From Piper betle (taxonomy: Eukaryota > Streptophyta > Magnoliopsida > Piperales > Piperaceae): a stretch of DNA of 64,000 nt. Below are positions 50,601 through 63,241 of this stretch, piece after piece. Position 1 is the first letter of the stretch. The number at the start of each line of letters is the position of its first letter. The stretch is taken from contig JAURVB010000744.1 of the NCBI GenBank assembly GCA_033002965.1, positions 124,001-188,000 on the forward strand, given 5' to 3'. The translations under genes and the position numbers were made by a program. A model generated the notes under the pieces. It was given only the letters and a program-made list of their open reading frames with translations, ran no database searches and was not told where the DNA came from.

Positions 50601-53600
50601 AGTGAATTTTGCTCGAATGGTACCTGATGGATTGCTTGTGTTCTTCCCATCTTACTATCTCATGGACCGGTGTATTGATTGCTGGAAAACCATGGTACGA
50701 GAAAATCAATGTTTGTAAGTGAAGTTACCCATAATGAATTTCGCGGTTCAATTAATTGTGGGGACTTTTGTGTTTTTTTCATTATTCCAGGTGTTAATTT
50801 GCATTTTTGTGGGCATTTTGTTTGTATGGTTAGGAAGTTGTTTACGTTAATAGCCTTGTTTTTCTATAACAGATATAGAGTTCTTCAACATTAAAAATTA
50901 AATTTCTTAGTTAAAAAGTGGAACAACAAATTGGCCGTTTATTTCTTCATATTCGTAACTCCTTAATTTTGAAGTTTCTGTACAAAGCATATCAGAGTTG
51001 ACTAATTTTTATTTACTCAGGGGCATGGTGGTGCTAGTAATGCAAGTACAATTTGGGATAGGATTTGCAAGAACAAGCAGCCGGTAATAGAACCTAGGCA
51101 GTCTTCTCTTTTTGCATACTCAATAGAGGTATCTAAACAAATTTTGCATTCAGGGTCTGCCAATATCCCTTTTCTTATTTATTGAATCAAAAATGATGTT
51201 TTGCCACAAGTACCGACGACTGCTGAGTTTTGACAATTTATTCTTCGTTTAGGATTTCAAAACAAAGTTAAATGACATGAGTGCTTCGGGTGCAATTTTC
51301 TTTGCAGTCTGTCGTGGCAAGGCAAGCTTTTCACTTACACAAGCCAATTTGTTTTTTCAGTTCTGTTTAGATCCTTTACTTTGAACTTGTTTTATATATC
51401 TTGGCTGTGCATCAGTTTGTTTATGGCATAACTTCAAATGTTCATCATTCTTATGGACTTGTCTTCCCTCTGGTTTGGTTGATGGACTCCTCAAATGATA
51501 ATTCTGTGGGATCTTTGAGCTGCACTCCCTGCTTCTTATATTTCTATAGGTTCAATCCGAAACTTATTTGGCTGTTCTTCATATCTCAGGTTAGTGAAGG
51601 ATTGGATTTTGCCGACCGTGCAGGAAGGGCTGTGATAGTAACTGGCATTCCTTTTGCTATGAGGACTGATCCCAAGGTTTCCTTTACTGTGGGAATTGAA
51701 AATGTTTCACATGAGTATATAAAACACCTTTTTAATTTTCTATCTCTAAATATATTGCCTACGTAGTGAAAATTTAGAGGAAAGTGCAGAAGTTAACCTT
51801 TTTCACTTTTTTTCTCTAGGTTCGCCTTAAGCGTGAGTACTTGGATGAAATGGCAGTGGTACAAAAGAAAAACAACAAGGTACTGCAAAAACAGCTGATG
51901 CTAAGGATTTTGTGAAACAAATACTGCTGAACGTGTTTTGTACATATATACACATGCATACACATACATACATACACACATACATACATACATGTATGGA
52001 TGGATGGATGGATGGACCAATCCCTCTCTTTGGGATATGAGAATGTCCTCGACTTATGGTGTTGCTTACATTTATTAAATTGTTTTGGTCATATGGTTAA
52101 TGTAAATAATTATATGCTTATTGATGTCTTAAGAAAATTGAGGTATTAGCGCCAAATGTTGTGGTTCTATTTGATGTTTGTCATTGTGATATACTTTGTT
52201 GGATCTCACTACTGTATAACCTTTGACAGAAGACTGTAAGGCTAAATTTGATGCTGATTGTCTGCAAAGAAACCTAGTTCAGCATCTTTTGTATATCTTT
52301 GACCTTGCATGGTACTTTTTCAGATTGTGACTCTAACTGGAGAAGAATGGTACAGCCAGCAGGCTGCGAGAGCTGTTAATCAAGCCATTGGACGTGTAAT
52401 AAGGCATCGCCATGATTATGGTGCAATAATTTTTTGCGATGAGAGGTTTGTCCTTTCCGCATTCAAGCATTTTTTTTTCTTGGAAAAGGCAGCAGCTGAA
52501 GAAGATTGTATGTATTTTCGAGGTTGACACCATGGATTTGCTGTCATTGATTGATCCTTATTCATGTAAATTGATGACACATGTTCATGCAATCCCGCCA
52601 CCATCTTTGTCGCTGTCATCTACACATCCCAGCTTGCTTGTAATGAGTTCCAAATTCTTAGATTAGCCAAGATGATTAGAAACCTTAAATGGAATTTATT
52701 TTAGGACTGTTTAACCATGGTGGACTGATTTTGCCAAGTGGTTGGTGATGGGGCTTCTGATTCTGTTTTTCCATTCCACTTGACCGTAGGCCATTACATT
52801 AAATGACAAAATGGTCTAAGTTGAGTGGAAGGAAAGAATTTATAAACCCAACTTCAATTATTAGGGATTGGTTGGTTTGTTGAATTATTTATGATCAGAT
52901 GAGTAAAAAGAGAAGAAGAAATGCTCCCTTACAAGATCATATGTTGCCTCTATTTCTTTGTAGTTTTTTCCTTCATTTAACTTTGTATTCTTATTTACCT
53001 TTGAATTCGAGAATCACCATATTTGTATGCTAGTGTATCGATTATTTTTTTTTCATTTGATCATGGTTTTCTCTGAACTCTTATTGGTTATTTTTACGTT
53101 TAAAGCAGATTTGCACCTCAAAATCGTCAGAATCAGATGTCACTTTGGGTTAGGCCTCATGTGAAGGTAGTGCCAGGGTTTAATTGTATTCATTTATTGT
53201 GAAACAAAAGTGATGGTAAAGAGGTTGCTGCTCTTGCAGTGTTATAGCAAGTTTGGGGATGTTATATTCACGCTTGCTAGATTTTTTAAAGAGAGAACGG
53301 CATCTTGCGTCATAAAGTCAGATACCACTGTTACCCCTAAGGCTGATCCCCTGCCTCCGAGATGTAAATTATGTACATGATTGAACTTTTTATAAGTTTG
53401 CACCTTCAATCCTAAGTGAACTCTTTGATCCACTGCAGTGAATGAAACTGAAAAGAAGGTTATTCATCTTGAAGATGATTCCGCACAAAAAGCATTAAGT
53501 CATCCAGTAAGTTTCTGATTCTTAGAATTTTTTTTTATTCTGGATCTTGGATACGGACTACTATAAATGTGATCCCTTTCATTTTTTTTTTCAGCGTGAT

Positions 53601-55939
53601 GTAGCTATGGTTTGCTTAAAGAGGAAGTGTTCTTCTGATCTCGCAAGTTGCCAAGGAAGCCACAGCAACCTCTTGGAAAATGTTATCCCTGCCAATCGCT
53701 GTAGTCTTTCTTCAAGCGAGCAAAATCAGCACAAGATATTGAAGCATTCTCGAGATCTGTTCTTTTATGACAACAAAGTTCAAAGAAGTGCTGCTGAGAA
53801 AGGAAGTTCTCAGCCCATGAACCATGGGGTAATTGATTTGTCAAGTGATACTTCACCTGATAATGATTCTAATGCAGATTGCCTACTGGTATCTTGTGCC
53901 TCAAAAAAATTGAAGGCAATTAAATGTGTTCAAAGAGTGATGAATGACTGTGGGGCGAAATCTTTTCATGAGCATTTGGATAACTTACAATCTACTCCAC
54001 CAGTAGAACATTCTGTTTGTGCCTTGGCTCCAAGGAATCATGGCCCTAAAGAGTCACTTCGCTCATGTTGTGGAACCTCAGATGCTGGCACTGAACATAA
54101 TGTGACGACTGTTATGGACTCGATAGTTGGTTCGAAGGATAGAGCTGTAAAGACCGATCTTTCTTGCTCAGCTTCTTGTAATGAGAAGGAAATGAGGGGT
54201 TTAGCCTTTCTTATTCAGGTAAAGCATAGCCATCTTTTTCTTTTCTAAGGCTCCAATAATGTCAAATTAGTTAAGTGCAACAAGTGGGGACAGCGGTTTG
54301 GCAAAATGCTGCTAACGTATGGCATCATGTTTATTTGAACAACATGATACCCTTTTCTAGTTATGTTGATCTTATTTTTGGTGATGGTTTAACAGATCAA
54401 AGAAAAACTTTCGGCTTCAGAGTATCAAGAATTTGTGCATCTGATGAAGGCTTTGAAGTCGAAAACCATGAAAATGGCTCCAGTTCTCAAGTCTATTGCG
54501 AAGTTATTGTCTTCTCCTGGAAGATTTCATCTTCTACGGAAGTGAGTAGTTCTCAGAGTTCTCTAAGTTTCCATTTTCAAATACCCCACCATTTATGTTC
54601 TTGATTTGAGGATTTTGTTTCGTTAGATATCAACTCCTTACTGACTCTTGAACTTATTCTGTGAACAGTTTTAAGGATTATGTGCCTGCCAAGTTTCAAC
54701 CTACCTATGAACATATTGTTGCATCACTTAATGCAGCCTTTGGTGATGGTAAGATAATTTCTTCTTTTTTTCTTTGCATCTCTTCCTTTGATACATTATT
54801 CATGGCATGGTTTACTGCAGCTATAAAATGATATGATTTTTTCAAAAACTGTGTAAGCTACATGTGGCTATCGACAGGATGATCATGTTGCCCTTCCACT
54901 TTTTATTTGGATTTATGTTTGTTCCCATAGAAAGGCATGCTCTTCAATTGACAACTCATTTAGATATAAGATTCCTTTTTTTTACCTGGAATATAAAATA
55001 TCATTTTCTTTATTTTCTAAAATTGAGCTAGATTACCTATCTCAGGAAGTGGCTTTTGTTAGGATCAAGTATTTACTGGTCTCGTAATGCTTTCTGGTAT
55101 AACTAATGTCAATGTGACTACCTTTGTTTCTATTTTTTGTTGAGTGTCTGTTTGCCTGTTGTCCTAAAACTATGAGAGATGAGAAGGAGAAAATTATTGT
55201 TTGGAGGGGAACAACTTGGATGAACGCCACCAATACATGTCGCTTGTTGACAACAAGATTTTATTACTTGTATGGTGGCTTGGTAAATCTTTAATCTGCA
55301 GACAACCCATTAATTGAATGATTTTACTGGGACTACCCATTAAAGGAGTAAAAAGAAGGCTTTTTACAGGACGGTAAACAGCAAAAGCTCAGTGATCGGA
55401 CCGAGAAGCAACTGGTTTTCATTAAGTGATAAGCCTCAAAAGGCTGCAAATGCGCACGTCAAAAAAAGTAAATTAGCCAAACTAACACTAGAAAAAAATT
55501 TAAATAAAAAGCAAAGAAGAAGGTAAATAGCCAGTAAAAACTAAAACTATTGTGTGGGCAATGGGAGATTATACTTAATTTAGCTATCATCTTATGATGC
55601 CTATCTAATAATTGTGATCAGATCTATCTGATGATGAAGATGTTAAACCTTAACTTCAACTCAACTTTCCTTTGTTTTTGAGGGTTGCAATAGGGAGGGC
55701 ATCTGCCATTTGTTTTTTCTTTTTATTTTTTTAAGATACAAATTTCATTTGAAACTCCCCAAAGGAACTCATAGTCGTAATCTCATAATCTTAGTTGAAT
55801 ACATTTATGCTTTCCAATATTTGTAGACCTTGGTTTTACAAAACTATGATCATCTGAAAGATGTATCCAATCGCACTCTCCTTGTCCATAAAAAATGAAA
55901 CTGCTCTTTTTGCATGCAGATGAATGCTATCCAGATTAA
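44644..55939 (+). CDS. RTEL1: RTEL1-type DNA helicase (24 exons)
   Basis: Regulator of telomere elongation helicase 1, an XPD-family iron-sulfur DNA helicase that removes D-loops and stabilises telomeres. Exons: 44644-44745, 45949-46206, 47044-47183, 47548-47629, 47707-47857, 47980-48142, 48257-48433, 49578-49696, 49805-49853, 50097-50238, 50345-50499, 50603-50694, 51021-51128, 51253-51321, 51590-51676, 51820-51879, 52324-52445, 53109-53166, 53240-53363, 53439-53506, 53595-54218, 54396-54541, 54669-54748, 55920-55939; about 1,064 residues. Walker A (GTGKT) is at 45-49 and DEAH at 239-242. Iron-sulfur cysteines C133, C150, C159 and C195 show spacing close to human RTEL1. Motif VI (Q671, G674, R675, R678) is present. 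A C-terminal helical domain ([20 protein letters not shown]) fits a harmonin-like fold. Oddities are an extra C near 46165, AT instead of GT at the exon 2 donor (46207), and a GC donor at 51322. The exon 9 end could also be 49850. Confidence 0.92.
45503..45680 (-). mobile_element. Au SINE remnant
   Basis: In RTEL1 intron 1. The plus strand holds GGCTCAGTGTGCAAAATCTC, GTGTGGGGTGCGGATTCC, GGGTTGGACCACAAAAGGTC, GCATTTTGCAAGAGGCTGAT and a degenerate B-box complement. These match, in order, the body of the angiosperm Au SINE. Its tRNA-like promoter would read on the minus strand. Confidence 0.75.
48640..49400 (+). repeat. Three diverged tandem units in RTEL1 intron 7
   Basis: Three degenerate units of roughly 270 bp. 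Each has a GATAAGAAAA-like stretch, then ACCTTCTAG or ACTAGGAAG-like sequence, then AACTTGG or AACTTAG, GATCA or GATCTAG, and ATTAGGTTGCACTTGG (clearest near 48824, 49080 and 49344). No coding potential. Confidence 0.55.
49876..49986. repeat. Self-complementary GTAT/ACAC microsatellite
   Basis: A GTATGTGTG-type run is followed by ACACACAGA and ATACATACATAC, then GTATGTATG again, so parts are inverted copies. It lies in RTEL1 intron 9. Confidence 0.85.
51945..52016. repeat. (CATA)n then (TGGA)n microsatellite
   Basis: A simple repeat in RTEL1 intron 16. Confidence 0.9.
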
Positions 55940-57753
55940 GTGCACAAAGAATCTGATGACACTTAAATGGAGTAGTAACTTGCAAAATTCATGCTATAGC
56001 AGAGACAGCTACAAGATGCACTCGAAGAATTCTGCCATAAACTGATGTGCAAGTTGAACACAGGACTGATTAATAGTGCTCAGTCCAAGGATTGGTAACA
56101 AACCGATGTATGTGGCGAATGCAGATCTAGAACAGTTGCAATGCTGGATTCTGTTTTTGCCTCTTTTTATTCACTTGATTTGTTACCCGCAACTGATCAA
56201 TTTTTTGTTTATAGGCGTTTTAACATGAACATCTGCATACAACGCCATGGATGTATCAAAAGATTTTTTCCCCCTTTTTTCTTTTCTGAAATTGAATGTG
56301 CTAGTTGGTTTCACGTTGATCATGAAACCCGCACTGATTTGTAACAATTGTACATTACATCTTTTGGATGTAAATTCAATAACTTTTTTCACCATTGTGA
56401 ATGTTCTAATTCAAGAATACTTGGCTTGTATTCGTTGAGATTAGGAGGTCATTTCTGCTGTTTTTTAAGATTTTCTTTCTTTAATTTAGAGAATGCAGGA
56501 GAGTGATTATAAATAACTTATATTCTTAATATTGATTACTTTAATTTTATCTTTATCTTTGTTTGCGTGATATTTTTGCAGAGTTTTTTATTGATACTCA
56601 TTTTATTGATTTTCATAACAAAATATAATTCAACTATTATATGTTATTTATATCTCTTTATGCTAAAATACTAGATATAATCGGGGAAAGTATTGTAAAT
56701 ATTAATGACAAAAAAATATTTTTTATGGCCGGCGCATTGTGTGGGTCGCATGATGGCTTCTCAAAAAATATTTTATATCTCCAACCAAATTTGTATTTTT
56801 GTAGTTCATATAAGTTTTTAGTGACATGTGGTTTTATTGCCGATAGGGGTGTAAACAAGCCAAGCTGGCTCACAAGCATTTTAAGTTTTGATTAATTCGG
56901 TTTGAACTCGTATTCATTCATTTTGTGTTCGAAAAAATATTTATCTTAAAATGGATAGTTCGGTGAACATTCAACCGAGTTTGAACTAAGGAGTAGTCGA
57001 CTTGTTTTGGCTCCGAATTTAAGCTGGATGTGTTCAAATTTGAAAAAAATACTTGGCTCGATTAGGTTAAATTCGTCAATATTATTGAGGTCACAATAAA
57101 CATATATAATGTTAGAATTTTTTTGATTTTATATAAGTTAATTATTTTATACCTTAAACAAATATGAGCCGAACATAAATATTCGCTTGACTCGAAAACA
57201 CTGTAAGCTGAACACGAGTCAAACCCAAACACTGTGAATTTTGGACGAGCTGCTCGACTCTATAATAAATCAAAGGCTTGTCGAGCACTTAATCAAGCTC
57301 AAATATATTTTCTAAAAATCATGTCGAATTCAAAAATATCTCTGCTCAGTTCGGCTTGGCTTGTTTACCCCAGTAAAATCTTCCATGTAGAATTAAATAG
57401 AAAAGTTAGGTAATTAAACTGAAATACCTTAGTTTTTGCTCATTGGCCACATTTGGTCCTTTTTGTTGGGTTCTCCGGTGCATGACCAAGTTCCAAACAC
57501 AAGGTCCTAGTCAAACCCTGATTGAATTTTCTTAATGGCCATTTAATGATAATGTAATAAAACCAAGTTGTTATTTGTTATTAACCTCTAAAGCCGATTC
57601 AACTAAGCAATTAAGTTACACTTAACTGAAACTATACATACTTTAGTCTTAGTTAAAACTATATATTCCCAGCGTTTCAGAAAGGCCTCCTTCCCTTCTC
57701 TCTTCTCTAGATCTTCCCCAAGTCTTAATTATCTCCTCCCTGACCTTGCAAAA
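55940..57753. other. Intergenic: RTEL1 3' flank, hAT MITE, OVATE gene promoter
   Basis: AT-rich, with no supportable gene. It holds the MITE at 56844-57372. A TATA-like ACTATATATTCC near 57658 precedes a CT-rich leader (57683-57715) of the OVATE family gene. Confidence 0.6.
56844..57372. mobile_element. hAT-type MITE, TAGGGGTGTAAAC family, copy A
   Basis: It begins TAGGGGTGTAAACAAGCCAAG and ends GCTTGGCTTGTTTACCCCA, an imperfect terminal inverted repeat. It is about 530 bp, with many CGAGC and TCGAA-type steps inside and no ORF. No clear target site duplication, so it is older than copy B. The family is widespread in flowering plants. Confidence 0.78.
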
Positions 57754-58557
57754 ATGCCCAACAGTCTTCACAAAACTCTCCAAATTTACCTATCGAAGCT
57801 CAAGAAGTTTGCTGACCCTGCACCAAAATCTCCCTCTGGATGGCTCCTGTCAGCCTGCAAGTACCCCAAGACGCCGTCCTTTGCCATCGACCGGAACCAC
57901 AAAGGCGGGGGAGAGGCTTCGACGCTCAAAGACATCGATCAATTCCTTTCCGAGGACTTCAAATCCTTGTATCAAGATGAGGGAGAGTGCAGTATCAAAT
58001 CGGGTGAGAGCATGGCTTTGTGCGAATCACCCACATTTACCAAGACACTGCCAAGCTTGCATTCACCTCGTCGATTCTTCGTGCCCACCGGAGAGGCCTG
58101 CTCGCTCATCGACGAAACCGGATCAAGCTCAAAGTCGAGCTCCTTTGTTCATGATGCTCCATGCACGAGTTCTTCGCCAACTTCTTTAAAAGATGATGAT
58201 GATGATGATAGCATAAAATTTCCTAGTGATACATTTGCCATGTTGCAATATTCGAGTGACCCCTATAGCGATTTCCGGCGATCGATGGTGGAAGTAGTGG
58301 CAGCACATGAGGCCGAGAAATCAGAGCCATTAGATTGGGACTACTTTGAGAAGCTTTTGTTCTCCTACTTGAGCCTCAATGAGAAGAAGGCTCACAAGTA
58401 CATACTAGGGGCGTTTGTGGACCTGATGGCCGGACTCCGGCCAGATTCCGGCGAGAAATTGCCGGCGATCCGGGAGAGGAGGAAGAAGAAGGTGCGTGTA
58501 CAAAAGGGTCGTGAAGTAATTAATGGTGAAGGTCAAAGAAGCCGCAAGAACAGGTGA
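57754..58557 (+). CDS. OVATE family protein (transcriptional repressor)
   Basis: An intronless gene of 267 residues. OVATE family proteins are plant-specific repressors that bind TALE homeodomain and TRM proteins and shape organ growth. The OVATE domain covers residues about 153-228 (SDPYSDFRRSMVEVV, LDWDYFEKLLFSYLSLNE, HKYILGAFVDLMAGL). An aspartate run at 147-152, coded by repeated GAT or GAC, lies just before it. The N terminus (KTLQIYLSKLKK) and the SKSSS/SSSPTS linker are typical of the OFP13/14/16/18 branch. A basic C-terminal tail (RERRKKKVRVQKGR) could act in nuclear import. ATG 57754 is the first in frame after the leader. The subfamily is uncertain. Confidence 0.9.
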   Translation: MPNSLHKTLQIYLSKLKKFADPAPKSPSGWLLSACKYPKTPSFAIDRNHKGGGEASTLKDIDQFLSEDFKSLYQDEGECSIKSGESMALCESPTFTKTLPSLHSPRRFFVPTGEACSLIDETGSSSKSSSFVHDAPCTSSSPTSLKDDDDDDSIKFPSDTFAMLQYSSDPYSDFRRSMVEVVAAHEAEKSEPLDWDYFEKLLFSYLSLNEKKAHKYILGAFVDLMAGLRPDSGEKLPAIRERRKKKVRVQKGREVINGEGQRSRKNR

Positions 58558-60897
58558 TACAATGCATGTAGATTTATACGTGGACAATATAATATGATTC
58601 AAGGGAGTTTGTCGTCGTAAGATACAGTAAGTGAAGCACATGATTACATGCAAATAATGTTACTATATGAGTTTTCTAATATATTGATCAAGTTTTATAT
58701 TTGGTTGGTGTAAGTTTTCTCATAATATAGAGCTGTCTAATATATGGTTTTGGATTTTTATTTCGTTGGGATTAAATATTGTCCATCTTCTTTCTTGACT
58801 GCAAGATAAGTCTTCTTATACATGAGTAGGAGAGTAGGAAGTCAGCACGTACTGTACTGTATTTGTAAATATCTTCTGGAAACTTATTTCGCTAAACCTT
58901 GCACTTGCTCTGTTGCGACTCCGTCGTTCGTCACAATTAATACATTATTATTTAGAAAGAGAGAGATTAAAGTGATATTGTTTTCGTAATTAGTTCTCAT
59001 TAATGACAATAGTAAAATGAGGTTAATTGATTAAGCTCATATGCATCCTTTGCAAAATTCAACTTAAAATGAAGAGATAAGAATGGGACATTCTTGGAAA
59101 ACATCTCATGTGTTCTCTTTTGTTTATTTTGCGACCTTAAAGATTTTAAGTAGGCTAATGATATTTCCTGGGAAGTTTTTGATAATTTCTGGAGATTTAG
59201 TGGTAATTATGGCAGTTACACTTGATTTTATTTTTTAAAGAAATAATTACCTCAAATTTCTAATTTCTACGATGTATCAAAAATATTTCTAAGAAATATC
59301 ATTAGCCTTTTAAATGATAGGAAAGAACAAATTCGTCATCACTTACTCCCATCTGCTTTTGTTGATATTGTACTCGTGAAATCTTGACGATATTAGTGAA
59401 GTTTTAGGGTACATCCTTGTTTCATCATCAACAACAGCCTCTAAAAACTTTTAAACTATAAATTTGGATTATCTTTTAAAAGATATTTGCGAAGTTTTGA
59501 TGATATTATTTGTGTACGTAATTAAATTTGATGCAAGCTTGTTTGACACAAAATAGGGGTGTAAACGACCCGACTTGAGCCGAGCAGGGATGTGTTTGAA
59601 TTTGATATAATTTTTGACGAGCATGTTTGAACTTGTTTAAATGCTTAACGAGCTTTGATGCATAAGCAAGCCGAGCCGAGTTCGTCTAAAATTTATGATA
59701 TTTGGGCTTGGCTCGTGTTTGCCTTGTTATGTTTTCGAGTCTGAACGAATATTTGTGTTTGGTTTATGCTTGACTTATATAGGATCAAAAATTTATTTTC
59801 AATACTACATAAGTTCAATGTGACCTCAACGGTATTGACGAGCCTAATATTTTTCGAGTTTGAATACATCGAGCTCGAGTTTCAAGCCAAACTAAGTTAA
59901 ACACTCATTAGCTCAAGCTCTGTTCGTTGTTCAACAAACTATCAATTTTGAGCCGAGTATTTTTCAAACACAAAATTAACAAACACGAATTCAAGACAGA
60001 ATCGAACCGAACGTAAAATGCTCGCAAGCCAGCTTAGCTTGTTTACACCCCTAGACACAAAGTTACATCATGTTAAAAAATATTTGTGATGGTTACACAT
60101 TGTCTTATTAAACATATTTTAGATCTAGGTTTGATAAATAAAAATAGCTATGTCAAATATTTTGGAATATTTGCAGCATAACCAACTCTATCAGTGGTGT
60201 CCCTTTGAAAAATTCCCGGTTTAATTTTTATTATTTATAGTTGTAATGAAAAGTTTTCTTTGTCATAGCAACAATCAGTAAACATGACAACACTTTATTT
60301 GTTAATCCATGTAATTAACTCCAGTGAAATTTTCTTTTGTTAATTAATCTTGTACTTTTGTATGAAGTGTGAACAAAAATATACTAACATGCAGCCAATA
60401 TGATGATCAAAGTCAACATTCAATTTAGATGTTGGTGATCAGGAGCTGATATTAACAAGAGATGAAATTAATTTATCAACTATAACAAACATTGTCAAAT
60501 TGTCAATATGCTGAACGCTGATTCTTCTTCTTATTTTTTGGCCCATTTTTTGATCCACTTCGACGGGCCCATGTACAGGCCCATTAAGAAATTGAGTTTG
60601 CAAATTTGTGCTGTTGGCGAATCAAATTCGTCATTTAAATTTTAAGCTCTATTAAAAAAGACATAAAATGTATGAAATTTTCTAAATTATAATATATGAA
60701 GATTTATTTATGATGTAAATTTAAGATGTAAAATCTCGGACTGCCCCAAATTTTAAGTAACATATATTCGATAATTCCATTGATCAAACCACAAAGATGA
60801 GGTACACAACATGCATGAGCAGGCGCCCCTTATATATAATATATAATAATAACATGGATGCACCGCTACAACATCACATTCCCTCCTAGTGGGCACC
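58558..60897. other. Intergenic with one MITE
   Basis: AT-rich, with no supportable gene apart from the MITE at 59553-60053. A TATA-like TTATATATAATATATAA at 60829-60845 lies about 55-70 bp before the start codon of the small protein gene. Confidence 0.6.
59553..60053. mobile_element. hAT-type MITE, TAGGGGTGTAAAC family, copy B, with TSD
   Basis: It begins ATAGGGGTGTAAACGACC and ends GCTTGTTTACACCCCTA, giving a terminal inverted repeat of at least 13 bp. The octamer GACACAAA flanks both sides (59545-59552 and 60054-60061), as expected for hAT elements. 501 bp, no ORF. Confidence 0.85.
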
Positions 60898-61281
60898 ATG
60901 GACTGTGCCCCCAAGCTTGACAAGCTAAGAAGCTGCTTATCATGTCCGGCTCTACTTACCAGCAGATGGTGGAGCAAGGATGGAGGGAGACAGATCATCC
61001 CTGGCTGCCTGAGTCGGAGAGGCTCCTCCTGTGGCGGCGGCGACGAATTCGAATTCTACCGTTCCGGACGATTGGATGAACCAAGGTGGCAAACTCTATG
61101 GAAGAAGTTCAAGAAGGAGATTTGCCCATCACCTGCCTCTATCAGGGCTCCTTATGATCCTTACACTTATTCACAAAACTTTGATCAAGGTCTTACATGG
61201 ATGGAGCCTGATAACCTATCCAGATCCTTCTCTGTGCGTTTTGCCGCCTACCCATCAGCAAGGTTCCATGAAATCGGTTGA
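60898..61281 (+). CDS. Small plant-specific protein of unknown function
   Basis: 127 residues, single exon. ATG 60898 sits in CACCATGG, about 55-70 bp after a TATA-rich stretch. The N terminus has several cysteines (MDCAPKLDKLRSCLSCPALL). The middle has a basic WQTLWKKFKKEI helix. The C-terminal half has PYDPYTYSQNFDQG and DNLSRSFSVRFA, which recall a family of short angiosperm proteins ending in a conserved Y-D-x-x-(S/T)-Y-x-x-N-F-D and S-R-S-F-S-x-R-F-A pattern. I know no biochemical function. No signal peptide is evident. The frame is intact. Confidence 0.72.
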   Translation: MDCAPKLDKLRSCLSCPALLTSRWWSKDGGRQIIPGCLSRRGSSCGGGDEFEFYRSGRLDEPRWQTLWKKFKKEICPSPASIRAPYDPYTYSQNFDQGLTWMEPDNLSRSFSVRFAAYPSARFHEIG

Positions 61282-63210
61282 TGTATGCTTATCATGGTCT
61301 TTTTTCTCCCTTGGGGTGGGAAGGAATGAGTGTTATGTGGAATGGTTATTAGTAGCTGCTTCTCCCTTCTTACTTACATGCCTTCTATCGATTGGCATCT
61401 ACATATATTGTCCATTGAATGTTGTTCTCTGCTTCTTGCTAATTGTGTCACACCTCTTCTCATGTACATTAAGCTTCTGCACTCTCTGTTTTTCATGTAA
61501 ATTAATTACTTTTGCAGTCTGCAATATTAAAAACGAAGATGAACAAATTACAGGAAATATAATCATCATGTATGTACATTGTAGCCATGATCACTATTTG
61601 ATTTGTTCTTCAAATAATTTCAATGGTCACCTTATACTACAATTACATGAGTTCCTTTTCAGTTTGATCAACTTTTATGCTTGCATACACTGTGGCCTTA
61701 ATCCTAATCCACAAAAGGTTCATATTTTATAGAAAGTGGTAGGCAGGAAATCTCTTCCCACTTTATTTTTCTTTTGCTTTCCCCAATTCCTGTGCTTTTC
61801 CGGTGCTAGAGAGCACAGGGAGGGTGCAAAATATTCTGAGTAGAAGATATAATCTCCATCAATGAATTAATATCAGTCTTACCAGGTGTTGGCTTGTGTT
61901 CTAAATAATATCGGTGTGCTCATATCACCAAGAGAGGACAAATGTTTGATAATATATATGGAGAAAGATGAACTGCCACACAGCTGGCCTTCCCTTTCTA
62001 TGCCAGCCACTTTCTTCTTTGTGTGCCCAGCGTCGGCTGTCCTCTATTTCCTTCAATTAATGCCCAACCAAAATATTATCAGCAACCTACAATTTAAATG
62101 ACCTAAATGTATTTATTGAACGGGTCAAGTCGAGTTTTTGTTTTATCTTTTTGTTAGATTTATGACTGCAAACAATCAAATATAAATGTTTAAAATGCTA
62201 ATTTTATATGCCAAATACCAAGATCAATTTTGAACCGATTGAGCTACCATACTTGCATGTATAATAAGCCTGTTTCATTGGAATAAGTTGTATTTCCTAA
62301 TAATTGAATCCCCTTTTATGGATTCAAACATAGATAATATGATCAATCCTTGACAAAATTTCTGATGTTAGAAATTATTGGTTTTTGTTAACTTGTCATT
62401 GTGGTAAATGCTACACGATTTTTTTTTGTGGGTAATGTTTGTCATTAACCAAGCTGTCCAATCCAAACGTCCATGTTAATTCCTTCTTCTTCCATTGACC
62501 ATATTTTATTCCAAACAAATCCATGCATGTCTTGCATGTACCTCTCACGTTCACAATCTTCCTCTTAACAATCAAGTTTACAGTACTTATATAATATTTA
62601 AGTATACATCATTCTTTCCTTTCCAAAAATATGAAAAGAACTTCAATGTCATATATCATGTTGATGATCACCTACTGCAATTTTCCATAAAGTCTTTTTT
62701 CTAGAAGGAAAGCTAGCGTAGATGAAAAATTACGAATGGCTAACTTAATCAACTGTAAAATACTATCAATAAAATTTTATGTCAATAAAAGTGTTTAATT
62801 ATGCTATAATCATACACCTTAATTTTTACGGTGCACAAAAGATCGGCATGCCATTTTTTTAAGGATCCTTCTTCATTAATCTATATATGCAATTCCGTAA
62901 GAGACAGCGCGCCTAACTGGAACCAGATTTGGGTTGAGCGGATTCTAAGCAAGGTTTTTAATTGTTTCATAGGTTTTGCCCAACAAATATCCTCCATTAC
63001 AGGTCGCTTAAGAGTTGTGATGTTAACAGGTAATGAGAAAAGTGATCCAACCCTAAAATGTCCAATCTCAAATGACAATTAGTACCCTATTTTTTTAATA
63101 TATATATAAAGACTTGACCAAACATAGGCCCCATTGAGCCCAAAAAAGTAATTATATTTTATGGTTTCAGTTTTTTTACCTAACTTGTTATATATCATCT
63201 CATATATATG

Positions 63211-63241
<31 letters not shown>

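Noticed and set aside
61031..61732. 233-codon plus-strand frame overlapping the small protein gene
   Set aside because: It is out of frame with the conserved-looking 60898-61281 frame, and extends into AT-rich 3' sequence with random-looking composition.
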